DNA of 64,000 nucleotides from Chitinophagales bacterium (GTDB lineage Bacteria; Bacteroidota; Bacteroidia; Chitinophagales; UBA2359), in assembly GCA_041392475.1 (NCBI GenBank), contig JAWKLZ010000002.1:992001-1056000 (forward strand), in the 5' to 3' direction. The position numbers and the translations under genes are program-made. The notes below the pieces were generated by a model. That model worked only from the letters and a program-made list of their open reading frames with translations, searched no databases and was not told the origin of the DNA. How positions within the stretch are numbered: the first letter of the stretch is position 1; every line of letters starts with the position of its first letter. Positions 28,126 to 37,970 of this stretch are shown in pieces.

Positions 28126-29394
28126 TTAATATTTATCATCGACAGAACGTCCGAGGAAGGTCAAAGTCGAACGGAAGCCAATGTATGATTTTGCAGTATC
28201 TTGATATTCCCAGTGACGAGTACCTGTTTGTATGTAATAAGCGATGTCTTTCCAAGAACCGCCTCTGATTACTTTTCTTCTCATTGTAGGAGTATCTTCT
28301 TCTTTTACGTCGTAACGAATATCAGGGTTCATGTCATGGTCAAAAGAGTAGGCATTTTCGTAGAAAGCGGTTGAAGTCCACTCCGATACGTTTCCTGACA
28401 TATTGTATAGACCATAATCATTTGGGTGGTAAGAGTCTGCACGAACAGTGTAGAAACCACCATCTTCAGGGTAGTTACCTCTACCAGGTTTGAAGTTAGC
28501 CAACAAACAACCTCTTTGGTTTCTCACATAAGGTCCACCCCAAGGGTAAGGAGCATTTTCCAAGCCACCTCTTGCAGCATATTCCCATTCATGTTCAAAA
28601 GGAAGACGGAATTCTTCACTCATGGTTTCTACATTAGCATGGTCATTCCAGAATTTGGTTCTCCATGCACAGAAAGCCGCTGCTTGATTCCAGTTTACTC
28701 CCACTACAGGATAATCGTCAAAAGCAGGGTGAGAGAAGTAATTACGAGTCATTGGCTCATTGTAAGAATAAGAGAAATCATGTACCCAAGCCAAAGTATC
28801 GGGATAGATAGAAGCTTTTTCTGTTTTAATGAAAGAACTTCTTGCTTGATTTCTATTAGCAGTTTTTGCAGCTGCTTTCCAATCGTACCAATCATATTCA
28901 AAGACCAATTCAGTGGTATTCAAATCTTTTCTTCCCCAGAATTGATCGTCTCCTTGATAGTACATTCTTTCCAATGCACCAGCATCTTCTGAATCGGGCG
29001 ACCAGTCAATGTCGTAAGTCCAATCAAGTTTTTGATCACCACTGTCTGTTTCATCAAAGTGACCCAAAAGTGTGTGTCCAATAGAGTCACGTACATAGTA
29101 CACGAACTCACGGTATTCATTATTGGTAATTTCGGTCTCGTCCATGTAAAATCCTTGGATAGATTTGGACTTACTTCTTTGAACGAGCGAGTTATTGACA
29201 TCTTGATCACTCGGTCCAGTATGGAATGTTCCTGAAGGAATGTAAGCCATACCATGAGGATTAATATGGTCCCAGTCGGGTCTGTCTAAAACCCCCATTA
29301 CCTGCCCAGTATCATTCACTTGCTTGGAGCGTTGGCAACTAAAGTTAACGCATACAAGTAATATTAAAGCACAGCCTAATGCAAATCTTTTCAT
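28126..29394 (-). CDS. gldK: T9SS outer-membrane lipoprotein GldK (PorK)
   Basis: A 422-residue protein with a lipoprotein signal peptide (lipobox VNFSC, Cys20). The mature part is a sulfatase-modifying-factor fold: GMAYIPSGTFHTGPSD, MDETEITNNEYREFV, EWEYAARGG and GNVSEWTSTAF. It ends RGGSWKDIAYYIQTGTR, so the two catalytic cysteines of true formylglycine-generating enzymes are absent, as expected for GldK, which is structural. It forms the periplasmic ring with GldN. First gene of the gldKLMN block, 95 bp below porP. Confidence 0.97.
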   Translation of the reverse strand: MKRFALGCALILLVCVNFSCQRSKQVNDTGQVMGVLDRPDWDHINPHGMAYIPSGTFHTGPSDQDVNNSLVQRSKSKSIQGFYMDETEITNNEYREFVYYVRDSIGHTLLGHFDETDSGDQKLDWTYDIDWSPDSEDAGALERMYYQGDDQFWGRKDLNTTELVFEYDWYDWKAAAKTANRNQARSSFIKTEKASIYPDTLAWVHDFSYSYNEPMTRNYFSHPAFDDYPVVGVNWNQAAAFCAWRTKFWNDHANVETMSEEFRLPFEHEWEYAARGGLENAPYPWGGPYVRNQRGCLLANFKPGRGNYPEDGGFYTVRADSYHPNDYGLYNMSGNVSEWTSTAFYENAYSFDHDMNPDIRYDVKEEDTPTMRRKVIRGGSWKDIAYYIQTGTRHWEYQDTAKSYIGFRSTLTFLGRSVDDKY

Positions 29395-29489
29395 ACGAAG
29401 AGCAATTTAAAACACAAGTTATATTAAAAAATAAGAAATATTTTTGAGTCGCAAAATTAGTTTAATTTGTTTTCCTTTCAAAATTTCGC

Positions 29490-30476
29490 TTACAAAAATC
29501 TCGGTGTATATATCGCCTTTCCTTTTTTTGTCGGAAGTATATTTTGAATCTTATAGTTCACCGATAATTCATGTGAGCCAGAACTGGCATTTCTTAGGGT
29601 AGATAGGGTAAAATCGTAGGAATACATAAGTGTTAGTTGACGACTAATATCAATTCCAGCTAATATAGAAACAGCATCGAATGAGTCAGGTTCGAGTCCC
29701 CGAAATGCTAATCCACCTTTAAAAATATCTCCAAAGGCAGCGATAGCACTTATCTCTCCTTGCAATTTCACCAAATCAGACTTTAGCAATAACGAGGGAT
29801 ACAAAACTATATTGCCTATCTCCATTTCATAAGCACTAAATAAGAAAAAATGACGGTTGAAACCAATTCCATAATTTTCTCCAGAAGGCGTACTAAAGTC
29901 GATTGTAGGTTCTAATAGATTTTGAGCAGACAAGCCGATAGTCAACTTATCAGACTGCAAATAAATACCAAACCCTGCATCAGGCGCAATTCCCGATGCT
30001 ACTCCCAAAGGAATGAAATCATCTTGGTGATCAATTCCACCAATATAATCTCCACTTGGAGAACGGAGTTTATTCCCATTTATACTTTTTTGAATTCCTC
30101 CTATACTAAAGCCAATCGCAAGGTTAGCTCTCGCCCCTATTTTAGCTCGATAAGCATACGAAAGCATCAAGCCTGTGTTGCGTTCTGCCCCAAGCAAATC
30201 ATTGACAATGTTTAATCCAATTCCACTTTTTATCCCTGCAACAGGCAAATGTACTCCTACCACTTGTGTCATAGGACTTCCTTCAATGCCCAACCATTGC
30301 ATTCTAATTCCCGCCTCTACATTCACATCCTCCTTACTTCCAGCATAAGCAGGATTATAAGTCAAGCGGTTGTTCATATACTGAGTGAGTTGTGTAAATT
30401 GTTGAGCTCGACTCACCGTAGCACAACAGAACCAACTTACGAGTAACAATGTAATTGTTTTTTGCAGACTATTCAT
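29490..30476 (-). CDS. porP: PorP/SprF-family T9SS outer-membrane protein
   Basis: A 328-residue protein with signal peptide 1-24 (ending SRAQ). It contains the family opening QFTQLTQYMNNRLTYNPAYAGSK and many amphipathic strands (outer-membrane barrel). Family knowledge: PorP/SprF proteins carry specific cargos or link the motor to surface adhesins, and PorP precedes PorK-PorN in several species. The order here is porP-gldK-gldL-gldM-gldN, so it is probably the operon's first gene. Bacteroidota often have many paralogues, so the symbol reflects position and family. Confidence 0.93.
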   Translation of the reverse strand: MNSLQKTITLLLVSWFCCATVSRAQQFTQLTQYMNNRLTYNPAYAGSKEDVNVEAGIRMQWLGIEGSPMTQVVGVHLPVAGIKSGIGLNIVNDLLGAERNTGLMLSYAYRAKIGARANLAIGFSIGGIQKSINGNKLRSPSGDYIGGIDHQDDFIPLGVASGIAPDAGFGIYLQSDKLTIGLSAQNLLEPTIDFSTPSGENYGIGFNRHFFLFSAYEMEIGNIVLYPSLLLKSDLVKLQGEISAIAAFGDIFKGGLAFRGLEPDSFDAVSILAGIDISRQLTLMYSYDFTLSTLRNASSGSHELSVNYKIQNILPTKKGKAIYTPRFL

Positions 30477-30900
30477 ATACCAACTAAAAACGGCTATTAG
30501 ATAAAATTATTGAGTAGCTTATTTTTTTTTCAATAATGAAGCAATTTAGATAACACAATTTTAGAGGAATATCCCCATTGGTTAGGAGAGTAGTTTTGAA
30601 AGGTTCAAATGTTTGTTTGATGTTCAATGGCGGCTTATTGACGAAACAACAATGAATTGAAAATAAAATACTTATGAAGTACAAAAAAACTTGCCCTCCA
30701 TAAACAATTGAATATCAATAATAGTGTATTTTTTGCAAAAATATCCACCTTTCACATCAATGGCTCACAAATATAGCGAAAATAAATTGGTACTATTCAC
30801 AAGAAGTAATCCAATATGTCATAAAAGTTGCGGAAATAGTCTTCATAGAACCAAAGATAGAAGCTGGCTATCAAAAATTAGGGTTCACCCAAAACAATTT
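30477..30900. other. promoter region of the T9SS operon
   Basis: About 420 bases without a supported gene between porP and the next upstream reverse gene. On the reverse strand, TATTTTTG (complement of 30735-30742) matches the Bacteroidota -7 consensus TAnnTTTG, but the upstream TTG is only 14 bases away, shorter than usual. The start site is therefore unproven. Confidence 0.4.
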
Positions 30901-32937
30901 TCACTTCAATTCCTTCACCGTTTCCACAGGACGTTCACACACAAAATTCTGACATCGGTATATCAGCGTTTTACCTTCCACATATCTGTTCGCCAACAAA
31001 GGGTGTTGCCCCTCTCCTTTTTCATCCATCATCAAAAGTTTATTCGGCACAAACAATTGTTGAAGTTCCGCCGTCAAAACAGCCGCATTTTCACCCACAA
31101 CTGCCAACTCTTGAAGCGGAAACACCAAATAAGTCATCACATTCAACCAACGAGCAAAAGAAGTCGGGTATTTTGATATAGATTCCTCCATACTCTTCAC
31201 CATCTGAACCGCCCTTTCGTGGTATTTCGGCTCATCTAATAATACCGCCAACTTCAATAAATTGTGCGCCATCGTAGAATTACCCGAAGGAGTCGCATTG
31301 TCGTAAAATTCCTTCTTTCGAAGCACAATGTCTTGCTGGCCTTTGGGTGTGTAATAAAACAAAAATCCTTTGGAATCTTCAAAATTTGCAAAAACATAAT
31401 TCGTCAATTTTGCAGCCCACTCCAATAACCTTTCGTCAAAACTGATTTGAAATACTTCAATGATGGCTTCAATGAGTAAAGCATAATCGTCCAAAAATGC
31501 GGGGAACTGTGCTTTGCCATTCTTATAAGTATGCTTCAATTCGCCACTATCTCCTACCGCAAATTTGTCAAGCAAAAATTGAAGGTTATTGACTGCAATT
31601 TCCTTATAGTGCCCTTGCTGCAATGCCTGATACGCTTTCGCAAAAGCAGTAACCATCATCGCATTCCAAGACAAAATAATTTTATCGTCCAACCCAGGTT
31701 TTACCCGTTTTTCTCTCACTTCAAAAAGTAACCTTCTTGCCCTTTGAAGCCTTTCCTTCAATGCTTCAACAGACATCTTTTCCTGCGCTGCAAAATCTTG
31801 GTAAGTCGTTTCTCGGTTCAAAATATTCTTGTGTTCCCAATTTCCACCTTCCGTCACCTCATAAAAACGGTTAAAGATTGCAGCATCGTCCTTCAATATT
31901 ACATCAATTTCCGACTTGTCCCACACATAAAACTTCCCTTCAACGCCCTCCGAATCGGCATCATACGACGCATAAAACCCACCATCAGGATGCAGCATTT
32001 CTCGCTCCACAAAAGCCAAAGAATCTTCAATCGCCTCTCGGTATAAATCCTTTTTCGTCAACTTATAAGCATCCGAAATCAAACCCACCAATAGCGCATT
32101 GTCGTACAGCATTTTCTCAAAATGCGGTACCAACCACTTTTTATCTACCGTATAACGAGCAAAACCGCCTCCAATTTGGTCGTAAATCCCACCAAAAATC
32201 ATTTTATCTATCGAAAACAGCGCATGATTCAATGCCGATTCGGTTTGGGTGTAGTGGTAATAATTCAGCAAAAATTCTAACCCCATGCTCCCAGGAAACT
32301 TAGGCGCACCTCCAAAACCACCATCATCCGCATCAAAATACTTAGTCATTTTCTGAAAAATCCCCTCCAACTGCTCGGCTTCAAAAGGTTGCTCAAAATC
32401 CAACCCAATCAAGGTATTTTGGCTCGTGTTTTGGTCGCTTGTCGCAATATGGTAAGTCAGTTGGTTTGCCTGTTCCTCCACATCCTTCCTGCGAGTCTTG
32501 AAAACATTAGAAATCTGCTCCAAAATTTGCAGCCAACTCGGACGGTTGTACATCGGTTTTGGAGGATAATAGGTACCTCCATAAAAAGGTCGTCCATCTG
32601 GAGTCAAAAAACAATTCAAGGGCCAACCACCCGAACCCGACAACATCTGCACCGCATCCATATAAATCTGGTCGACATCAGGACGTTCCTCTCTATCCAC
32701 CTTGATGTTCACAAAATGCTCATTCATATACGCTGCCACTTCTTCTGACTCAAACGACTCTCGTTCCATCACATGACACCAATGACAAGCCGCATAACCA
32801 ATGCTCACCAATATCGGTTTGTCCTCCTTCTGCGCCTTCTGCAGTACTTCGATTCCCCAAGGATGCCAATCTACGGGATTGTGGGCGTGTTGGAGAAGGT
32901 AAGGGCTGCTTTCGTGGATTAAACTATTTGTGTTCAT
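30901..32937 (-). CDS. YyaL/SPATA20-like thioredoxin-domain protein
   Basis: A 678-residue protein. The N-terminal 160 residues are a thioredoxin fold with the CxxC pair C51/C54 (YAACHWCHVMERESF) and GSGGWPLNCFLTPDGRPFYGGTYYPP. The rest is an (alpha/alpha)6 barrel of the six-hairpin glycosidase/epimerase type (FGGAPKFPG, DADSEGVEGKFYVW, DDYALLIEA). It matches the DUF255 family in order and length. Despite the glycosidase-like fold, no enzymatic function is established. It has a cytoplasmic start and is probably monocistronic. Confidence 0.9.
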   Translation of the reverse strand: MNTNSLIHESSPYLLQHAHNPVDWHPWGIEVLQKAQKEDKPILVSIGYAACHWCHVMERESFESEEVAAYMNEHFVNIKVDREERPDVDQIYMDAVQMLSGSGGWPLNCFLTPDGRPFYGGTYYPPKPMYNRPSWLQILEQISNVFKTRRKDVEEQANQLTYHIATSDQNTSQNTLIGLDFEQPFEAEQLEGIFQKMTKYFDADDGGFGGAPKFPGSMGLEFLLNYYHYTQTESALNHALFSIDKMIFGGIYDQIGGGFARYTVDKKWLVPHFEKMLYDNALLVGLISDAYKLTKKDLYREAIEDSLAFVEREMLHPDGGFYASYDADSEGVEGKFYVWDKSEIDVILKDDAAIFNRFYEVTEGGNWEHKNILNRETTYQDFAAQEKMSVEALKERLQRARRLLFEVREKRVKPGLDDKIILSWNAMMVTAFAKAYQALQQGHYKEIAVNNLQFLLDKFAVGDSGELKHTYKNGKAQFPAFLDDYALLIEAIIEVFQISFDERLLEWAAKLTNYVFANFEDSKGFLFYYTPKGQQDIVLRKKEFYDNATPSGNSTMAHNLLKLAVLLDEPKYHERAVQMVKSMEESISKYPTSFARWLNVMTYLVFPLQELAVVGENAAVLTAELQQLFVPNKLLMMDEKGEGQHPLLANRYVEGKTLIYRCQNFVCERPVETVKELK

Positions 32938-33008
32938 TATGTTTGGATTGATAAATATTTAGGAGTTGATGGGGCATCACACTGAAGAACTTACATAAAA
33001 CAAAGAAG

Positions 33009-33461
33009 CTATCGTATCATAACACAATGCACATCCTCTAAAATTTCCTTTAAGTGGTCAAAATCTTTATCCGTTGTAATTAATTCAGCCTTCAAAGCAA
33101 AAGCAGTAGCAGCTATCCCAATATCATTTTTACCCATATTTCGGGCAGAAAGTCCTGAGCGTAGAGGTAAACTTGGATGTTTGCCTTGGCTAAAAGTGTC
33201 AATTTCGATATAGGGTACAAGTAGATAATCGTCAATTTCATAAATCGGAAAATTGTTTAGAACGTATTCCAGCTTCTTCACTTTTTTAGCTCCCCAACCG
33301 AGTTGTATGGCGAGTGAATATAATTCTGCAACGGTTGCAAAAGATACAGCAGATTCATTGGGAGCATCCAGAGGGCGGTAAGTATTGTTAATAAATTCCC
33401 ATGTTTCAGAATCACGCACTAAATGAATGAGAACACTGGTATCCAATATAAATTTTCTCAT
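33009..33461 (-). CDS. PIN-domain ribonuclease, VapC-like toxin
   Basis: A 150-residue protein with the four acidic PIN residues: Asp in ILDTSVLIH, Glu in TVAELYS, Asp in KNDIGIAATAF and Asp in TTDKDFDHL. Family knowledge: PIN toxins cleave RNA, often tRNA or rRNA, with Mg2+. Its start overlaps the stop of the upstream gene by four bases (ATGA), so the two are translationally coupled in the order antitoxin then toxin. The protein is a little longer than typical VapC. Confidence 0.85.
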   Translation of the reverse strand: MRKFILDTSVLIHLVRDSETWEFINNTYRPLDAPNESAVSFATVAELYSLAIQLGWGAKKVKKLEYVLNNFPIYEIDDYLLVPYIEIDTFSQGKHPSLPLRSGLSARNMGKNDIGIAATAFALKAELITTDKDFDHLKEILEDVHCVMIR

Positions 33462-33835
33462 TTGGTCAACATACTTAAAAGTTCTTCAACAGATTCATCG
33501 CCAGCCCACTTTCCTACTACAGCCTCTTTATTCATTTTATAACTTGCACTTACTTTGTCCGCATCATTTACAGAAACCATCTTTAGTTTGGAAAAAGAAA
33601 CGTTTGGAATTTTTGTACTGAAAGACAAACCAACACTCTGATTTCTTTTTTGAAACCTTTTTGCCATTTCATTTAAGTACTTCAAAGTGTCCTGACCTTT
33701 CTTTTCTTCTTGAGGAATGTATTTATAAATCTCTTGAACGAGTTTTTCTTTATCACTATCAGAAAGTTGACGAACCAACTGTGAAATATCTTCATAACCA
33801 AGTCGAAATGTTACATTATAGGAATTAGATACCAT
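33458..33835 (-). CDS. probable antitoxin partner of the PIN protein
   Basis: About 125 residues from ATG 33835 (the frame also allows an upstream TTG). No known DNA-binding motif is recognised with confidence. The helical pattern (LVRQLSDSDKEKLVQEIYKYI) resembles the helical antitoxin-like proteins that precede PIN toxins in Bacteroidota and cyanobacteria, and the C-terminal tail (ESVEELLSMLTK) could wrap the toxin. Assignment as antitoxin rests mainly on order, size and the ATGA overlap. Confidence 0.65.
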   Translation of the reverse strand: MVSNSYNVTFRLGYEDISQLVRQLSDSDKEKLVQEIYKYIPQEEKKGQDTLKYLNEMAKRFQKRNQSVGLSFSTKIPNVSFSKLKMVSVNDADKVSASYKMNKEAVVGKWAGDESVEELLSMLTK

Positions 33836-34016
33836 TATCAAAAGTTTTAGGTTAGAACCAATGTTGTTAATTTAATAACCAATTTTCAAGAATATCTGTT
33901 CAGAATAGCCGAAATAAAAATCTCTCCACCTCTCCGTTCAATTTCCAAAATCCAGTGCAGAAAAAACTCCGTGTTCAATTTACCAAGTCAAGTGAGAAAT
34001 ATCCATTATCCCAATA

Positions 34017-36980
34017 TCAAATATCTTTCTTCAAAGCCTCCCAAAGCACCTCCACAGGATGTTTCGCCTTTCTCCCTGTTCCATCCCAAATCTGATGTCG
34101 ACAGCTCGTTCCAGGCGCAGCAATCACCATTTTTTCGCTCGCACTCCGCACCGCAGGAAACAGCACCAATTCTCCGACCTGCATACTCACCTCATAATGT
34201 TCCGCCTCATACCCAAACGAACCCGCCATTCCACAACAGCCCGAAGGAATCACTTCTACCATATAATTCCTCGGCAAAGACAAAGCAAAAGCCGAAAAAT
34301 CGGTAGAAGACAAAGACTTTTGGTGGCAGTGACCATGCAGTTTGATGTAGAGCGTATCGTCCGTAAATTGGTCAGAAGTGATGTTGCCATTTTGCAGCTC
34401 TCGATACAAAAACTCCTCCATCATCAAGGCATTTTTACCCAACACCTTAGCCTCTTCCCTGTCTTTTTCCGTCACCAATTTTGGGTATTCATCCCGAAAA
34501 CCCAAAATTGCAGAAGGTTCAACACCCACCAAAGGCGTTTCCTCGCTTACCAAGTCCTTGAAAATAGCCACATTCTTTTGTGCCATTTGCTGTGCATCTT
34601 CCACAAAACCTTTCGACAAATGCGCCCGACCACTTTCCTCATGTTCTATCATCTCCACCTCATAACCCAAATGTGCCAACAATTGAATCGCATCAATACC
34701 CACTTTGGTATCGGTGAGGTTGGTAAATTCATCGCAGAAAAAATAGACCTTTCCCTTCAATCGCTTCTCAATACCTCCAAAGTGCATAAACGCTTTTGCA
34801 GCCATTTTTTGATACTCTTTTTTGTACCATTTCCGCAAAGTCGTTTTGTAGAGTGAAGGTAAGGAACGTTCTGGTGCAACACCCATTATTTTTTTGAGCA
34901 AAGGAGCAGTCAATCGACTTGAAGTGAATAAGTTACTAATCATAGGCAATATTGCAGCCATACCATTTAGTTTTCCAAAATTGGCGAACAATTTGGCTCG
35001 GCGAGGAATGCCGTTGCTTTTGTAGTATTGGTACAAAAATTCGGCTTTCATCGTAGCCATGTCCACGTTTGAAGGACATTCCGAAGTGCAGCCTTTACAG
35101 GACAAACACAAGTCTAAAACATCGTAAATTTCTTGCTGATTGAAGGGATTGTCGTAGTCTTGGTTTCGGGTCAAAAATTCCCGCAAAATATTTGCCCTCG
35201 CTCGTGTGCTGTCTTGTTCGTTTCGAGTCGCCATGTAGCTCGGACACATCGTTCCGCCCGACAAATGCGTTTTGCGGCAATCACCCGTTCCGTTGCATTT
35301 TTCCGCCATTCGCAAGATGCCGCCCGTTTCCGAAAAGTCAAAAACGGTGTCAAATTCAGGCGTTTCTTGCTCGGCTTCGTAGCGCAGCGAAGTATCCATT
35401 GGCGCAGCATTGACAATTTTTCCAGGATTGAAGATGTTTTGTGCGTCCCACGTTTGCTTGAGTTCTCGAAAAAGTTGGTAGTTTTTTTCACCCACCATAA
35501 TCGGTATAAATTCCGCCCGCACACGCCCATCACCATGTTCACCACTCAACGATCCATCGTATTTTTTGACTAACCTTGCAGAAGCCTCGCCAATCTCCCG
35601 AAACATCCGACGATCTTCCGTTTTCTTCAAATCCAAAATCGGACGCAGATGCAATTCTCCCGCATCGGCATGGGCATAATAAACAGATTGCTGCTCAAAT
35701 TTTTCCATGATTTTGGTAAAATCTGCAATGTAATTGGGTAAATCCTGCAATTCTACGGCAGTATCTTCAATCACCGCAACAGGTGCTTTGTCGCCAGGAA
35801 TGTTCGCCAACACGCCCAAACCAGCCGACCGCAAAGCCCAAACTCGGCTCACATCAGGTGGAATCACTCTTGGGAAATGATAGCCCATTCGGTTGTCTTT
35901 CAAGTCCTTTTCAATGGCGTTCAATTTACGGGCAACATCCGAACTGCGCTCTGCTCCTGCTTCAATAATCAACACCGCCTTGGGGTCGCCTTCAATGAAA
36001 AAACGGTTTTTTTGCTGCTCAATATTTGCCTTCGTACAATCCAATACGATTTTATCCATCAATTCTACCGCCCTCACCTCATGCTTCATCACCAAAACCA
36101 CTGCCCGCAATGCCTCATCAATCGAATCAAAATGAGCGCACAACAAACCAATTTCGGGAGGAGGAAGCGGATTGAGGTGGATTTTGATTTCGGTGATAAA
36201 CGCCAAAGTACCTTCTGAGCCTGCAATGAGTTTGCAGAAATTGAAGTTGTCACCTCCCGAAGTGAACATATTGCTGTTTAAGAGTTCGTCCAAAGCATAT
36301 CCTGTATTGCGGCGGCGAATACTTGGTTTGGGAAACTGCTCCCGAATTTCACGCTGTTTTTCAGGGTGATTGAGCGTTTGGCTAATGTGTCGGTAAATTT
36401 GACTTTCAAGACTGCTACCAATGCACTTTTGGCGAAATTCGTCTTTGGTTAAAGATTTGAATTCGACCTCCGAACCATCGCTCAAAATCGCTTTGATCTC
36501 CAATAAATGATCACGGGTATTGCCATAAACGGTTGAATATGTGCCACAAGAATTGTTGCCAACCATTCCGCCAATCATCGCCCGACTTGCCGTTGAGGTA
36601 ATCGGTCCAAAGTGCAATCCGTAGGGGTTGAGGTGTTTGTTGAGGTCGTTGCGAATCACCCCTGGCTGTACCCTCACCCAATTTTGTTCGGCATTGACTT
36701 TTAATATTTTGGTAAAATGTTTGGACACATCGACCACGATTCCATCCCCCACACACTGCCCTGCAAGTGAAGTGCCTGCCGTTCGGGGAATGATGGAAGT
36801 TTTGTTTTGGCGGGCAAATTCGATGATTTTTTTGAGGTCGTCCGTATTTTTCGGAATCGCTACTGCAAGTGGCAATTCTCTGTAAACAGATGCATCTGTG
36901 GCATAAATCGAGCGCATCATTTTATCGAAGTGTAAATCACCTTCCAGTGATTTTTGCAATTTTTGAAGTTGGCGTTGCAT
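34017..36980 (-). CDS. FAD-linked oxidase with Fe-S and CCG domains (D-2-hydroxyglutarate dehydrogenase/YdiJ-like)
   Basis: A 987-residue cytoplasmic or membrane-associated protein. Residues about 30-470 are the PCMH-type FAD-binding and FAD-oxidase C domains (PRTAGTSLAGQCVGDG, GNNSCGTYSTVYGNT, LSGEHGDGRVR). Near 540-630 come ferredoxin-like clusters (CNGTGDCRKTHLSGGTMCP, then CLSCKGCTSECPSNVDMA). The C-terminal part has CCG-type ligand motifs (HGHCHQKSL, PSGCCGMAGSFGYE). The order matches E. coli YdiJ, which oxidises D-2-hydroxyglutarate and related 2-hydroxyacids and passes electrons on through its Fe-S clusters. Substrate here is inferred. Single gene. Confidence 0.9.
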   Translation of the reverse strand: MQRQLQKLQKSLEGDLHFDKMMRSIYATDASVYRELPLAVAIPKNTDDLKKIIEFARQNKTSIIPRTAGTSLAGQCVGDGIVVDVSKHFTKILKVNAEQNWVRVQPGVIRNDLNKHLNPYGLHFGPITSTASRAMIGGMVGNNSCGTYSTVYGNTRDHLLEIKAILSDGSEVEFKSLTKDEFRQKCIGSSLESQIYRHISQTLNHPEKQREIREQFPKPSIRRRNTGYALDELLNSNMFTSGGDNFNFCKLIAGSEGTLAFITEIKIHLNPLPPPEIGLLCAHFDSIDEALRAVVLVMKHEVRAVELMDKIVLDCTKANIEQQKNRFFIEGDPKAVLIIEAGAERSSDVARKLNAIEKDLKDNRMGYHFPRVIPPDVSRVWALRSAGLGVLANIPGDKAPVAVIEDTAVELQDLPNYIADFTKIMEKFEQQSVYYAHADAGELHLRPILDLKKTEDRRMFREIGEASARLVKKYDGSLSGEHGDGRVRAEFIPIMVGEKNYQLFRELKQTWDAQNIFNPGKIVNAAPMDTSLRYEAEQETPEFDTVFDFSETGGILRMAEKCNGTGDCRKTHLSGGTMCPSYMATRNEQDSTRARANILREFLTRNQDYDNPFNQQEIYDVLDLCLSCKGCTSECPSNVDMATMKAEFLYQYYKSNGIPRRAKLFANFGKLNGMAAILPMISNLFTSSRLTAPLLKKIMGVAPERSLPSLYKTTLRKWYKKEYQKMAAKAFMHFGGIEKRLKGKVYFFCDEFTNLTDTKVGIDAIQLLAHLGYEVEMIEHEESGRAHLSKGFVEDAQQMAQKNVAIFKDLVSEETPLVGVEPSAILGFRDEYPKLVTEKDREEAKVLGKNALMMEEFLYRELQNGNITSDQFTDDTLYIKLHGHCHQKSLSSTDFSAFALSLPRNYMVEVIPSGCCGMAGSFGYEAEHYEVSMQVGELVLFPAVRSASEKMVIAAPGTSCRHQIWDGTGRKAKHPVEVLWEALKKDI

Positions 36981-37199
36981 AGTTTACTTACAAGGTACAA
37001 TAATGGCACAAGTTAGGGAATTTCGTATTGCTTTTCTTAAATCCCACTTCAAATGTCGCCGAACCTAAAGGTGTCGGCGAATTTTTCGCTGCTTGTTCTA
37101 AATGAAAATTCGCTGTCGTTTGAAAAACACGGCGGTATTTGAGGGGGATTGCAAACTTATGTTCAATGGAAGATGTTGTTATATCAATACAAATATGCA

Positions 37200-37961
37200 A
37201 TGAAGATTACCTTTACAACTTTGCTATTATTGGGGCTTACACTAAGTTCTAATGCACAAGAGAAAGAATTTTTGATTGGCAAATGGAGATTTGAAGATTT
37301 TGTAGAAAAACAAGAGATGGACTCGGTGGGTCTAATGTTAAAGGAAATGATTTTTAAAGAGGAAACCTTTTATTTCAAAACCAATCAGCGTTATCAAAAC
37401 GTGAACGAAACAGGGAACTGGCGTTTGAACGAGAATGAAAGTGAGATTGTATTTACAAGCGATGATGGCTACGAATATTCTAATCGTTTATTGAAGTTGT
37501 CAAAAGACACCTTGATTATTGAGATGGGAATGGGAAAAGAAGGTATTGTTTTTAGCAGAACACCTTTGACAGAAGAAGATGATTTTGAGGAAGTGCCTAT
37601 CAAATTGCAAACAATGAGTGCAAGTATAGAGGAAATTTCTCAAAAATGGTATTTACAAAAAAAGGATGTTCCTACCAGTAAAAATCAAAGACTTTCCATA
37701 CTCTCAACAACTCCAATGCTCTCATACCAAATTAAAGGTTCTTACATCCAACTTTCCAAAAACGGAAAGTACAAAGCCCGATTTGATAAGAATAGAATTA
37801 AAATCAATAGTATGTGGAAATTTGGAGAGGGCAATAAATCTATTATTGTTCCATTCGTTGGGTCATGGAAAGCGATTTGGAATATCCATAAAATCTCTGA
37901 AACCGAATTGATTTTGATTAAAGGGAATAGCCAAAAATGGTATTTCTCAACAAAAAAATAG
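37200..37961 (+). CDS. exported lipocalin-like protein of unknown function
   Basis: The frame opens at 37149, but ATG 37200 gives a standard signal peptide (MKITFTTLLLLGLTLSSNAQ) and about 253 residues. The mature chain has two similar beta-rich halves, starting FLIGKWRFEDFVE and ISQKWYLQKKDV, each with a GxW strand as in lipocalin-like domains. The N-terminal half ends near residue 115. No catalytic motif. Followed after 9 bp by another uncharacterised gene on the same strand. Confidence 0.75.
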   Translation: MKITFTTLLLLGLTLSSNAQEKEFLIGKWRFEDFVEKQEMDSVGLMLKEMIFKEETFYFKTNQRYQNVNETGNWRLNENESEIVFTSDDGYEYSNRLLKLSKDTLIIEMGMGKEGIVFSRTPLTEEDDFEEVPIKLQTMSASIEEISQKWYLQKKDVPTSKNQRLSILSTTPMLSYQIKGSYIQLSKNGKYKARFDKNRIKINSMWKFGEGNKSIIVPFVGSWKAIWNIHKISETELILIKGNSQKWYFSTKK

Positions 37962-37970
37962 AACACCTCT

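Noticed and set aside
28126..29394. GldK as a sulfatase-modifying enzyme
   Set aside because: The fold matches, but both catalytic cysteines are missing and the gene is in the T9SS operon.
36988..37200. Reverse 70-codon frame upstream of the FAD/Fe-S gene
   Set aside because: Contains a protein-like stretch (AAKNSPTPLGSATFEVGF) but overlaps the divergent promoter gap and has no plausible end domain; I could not support it as a gene.
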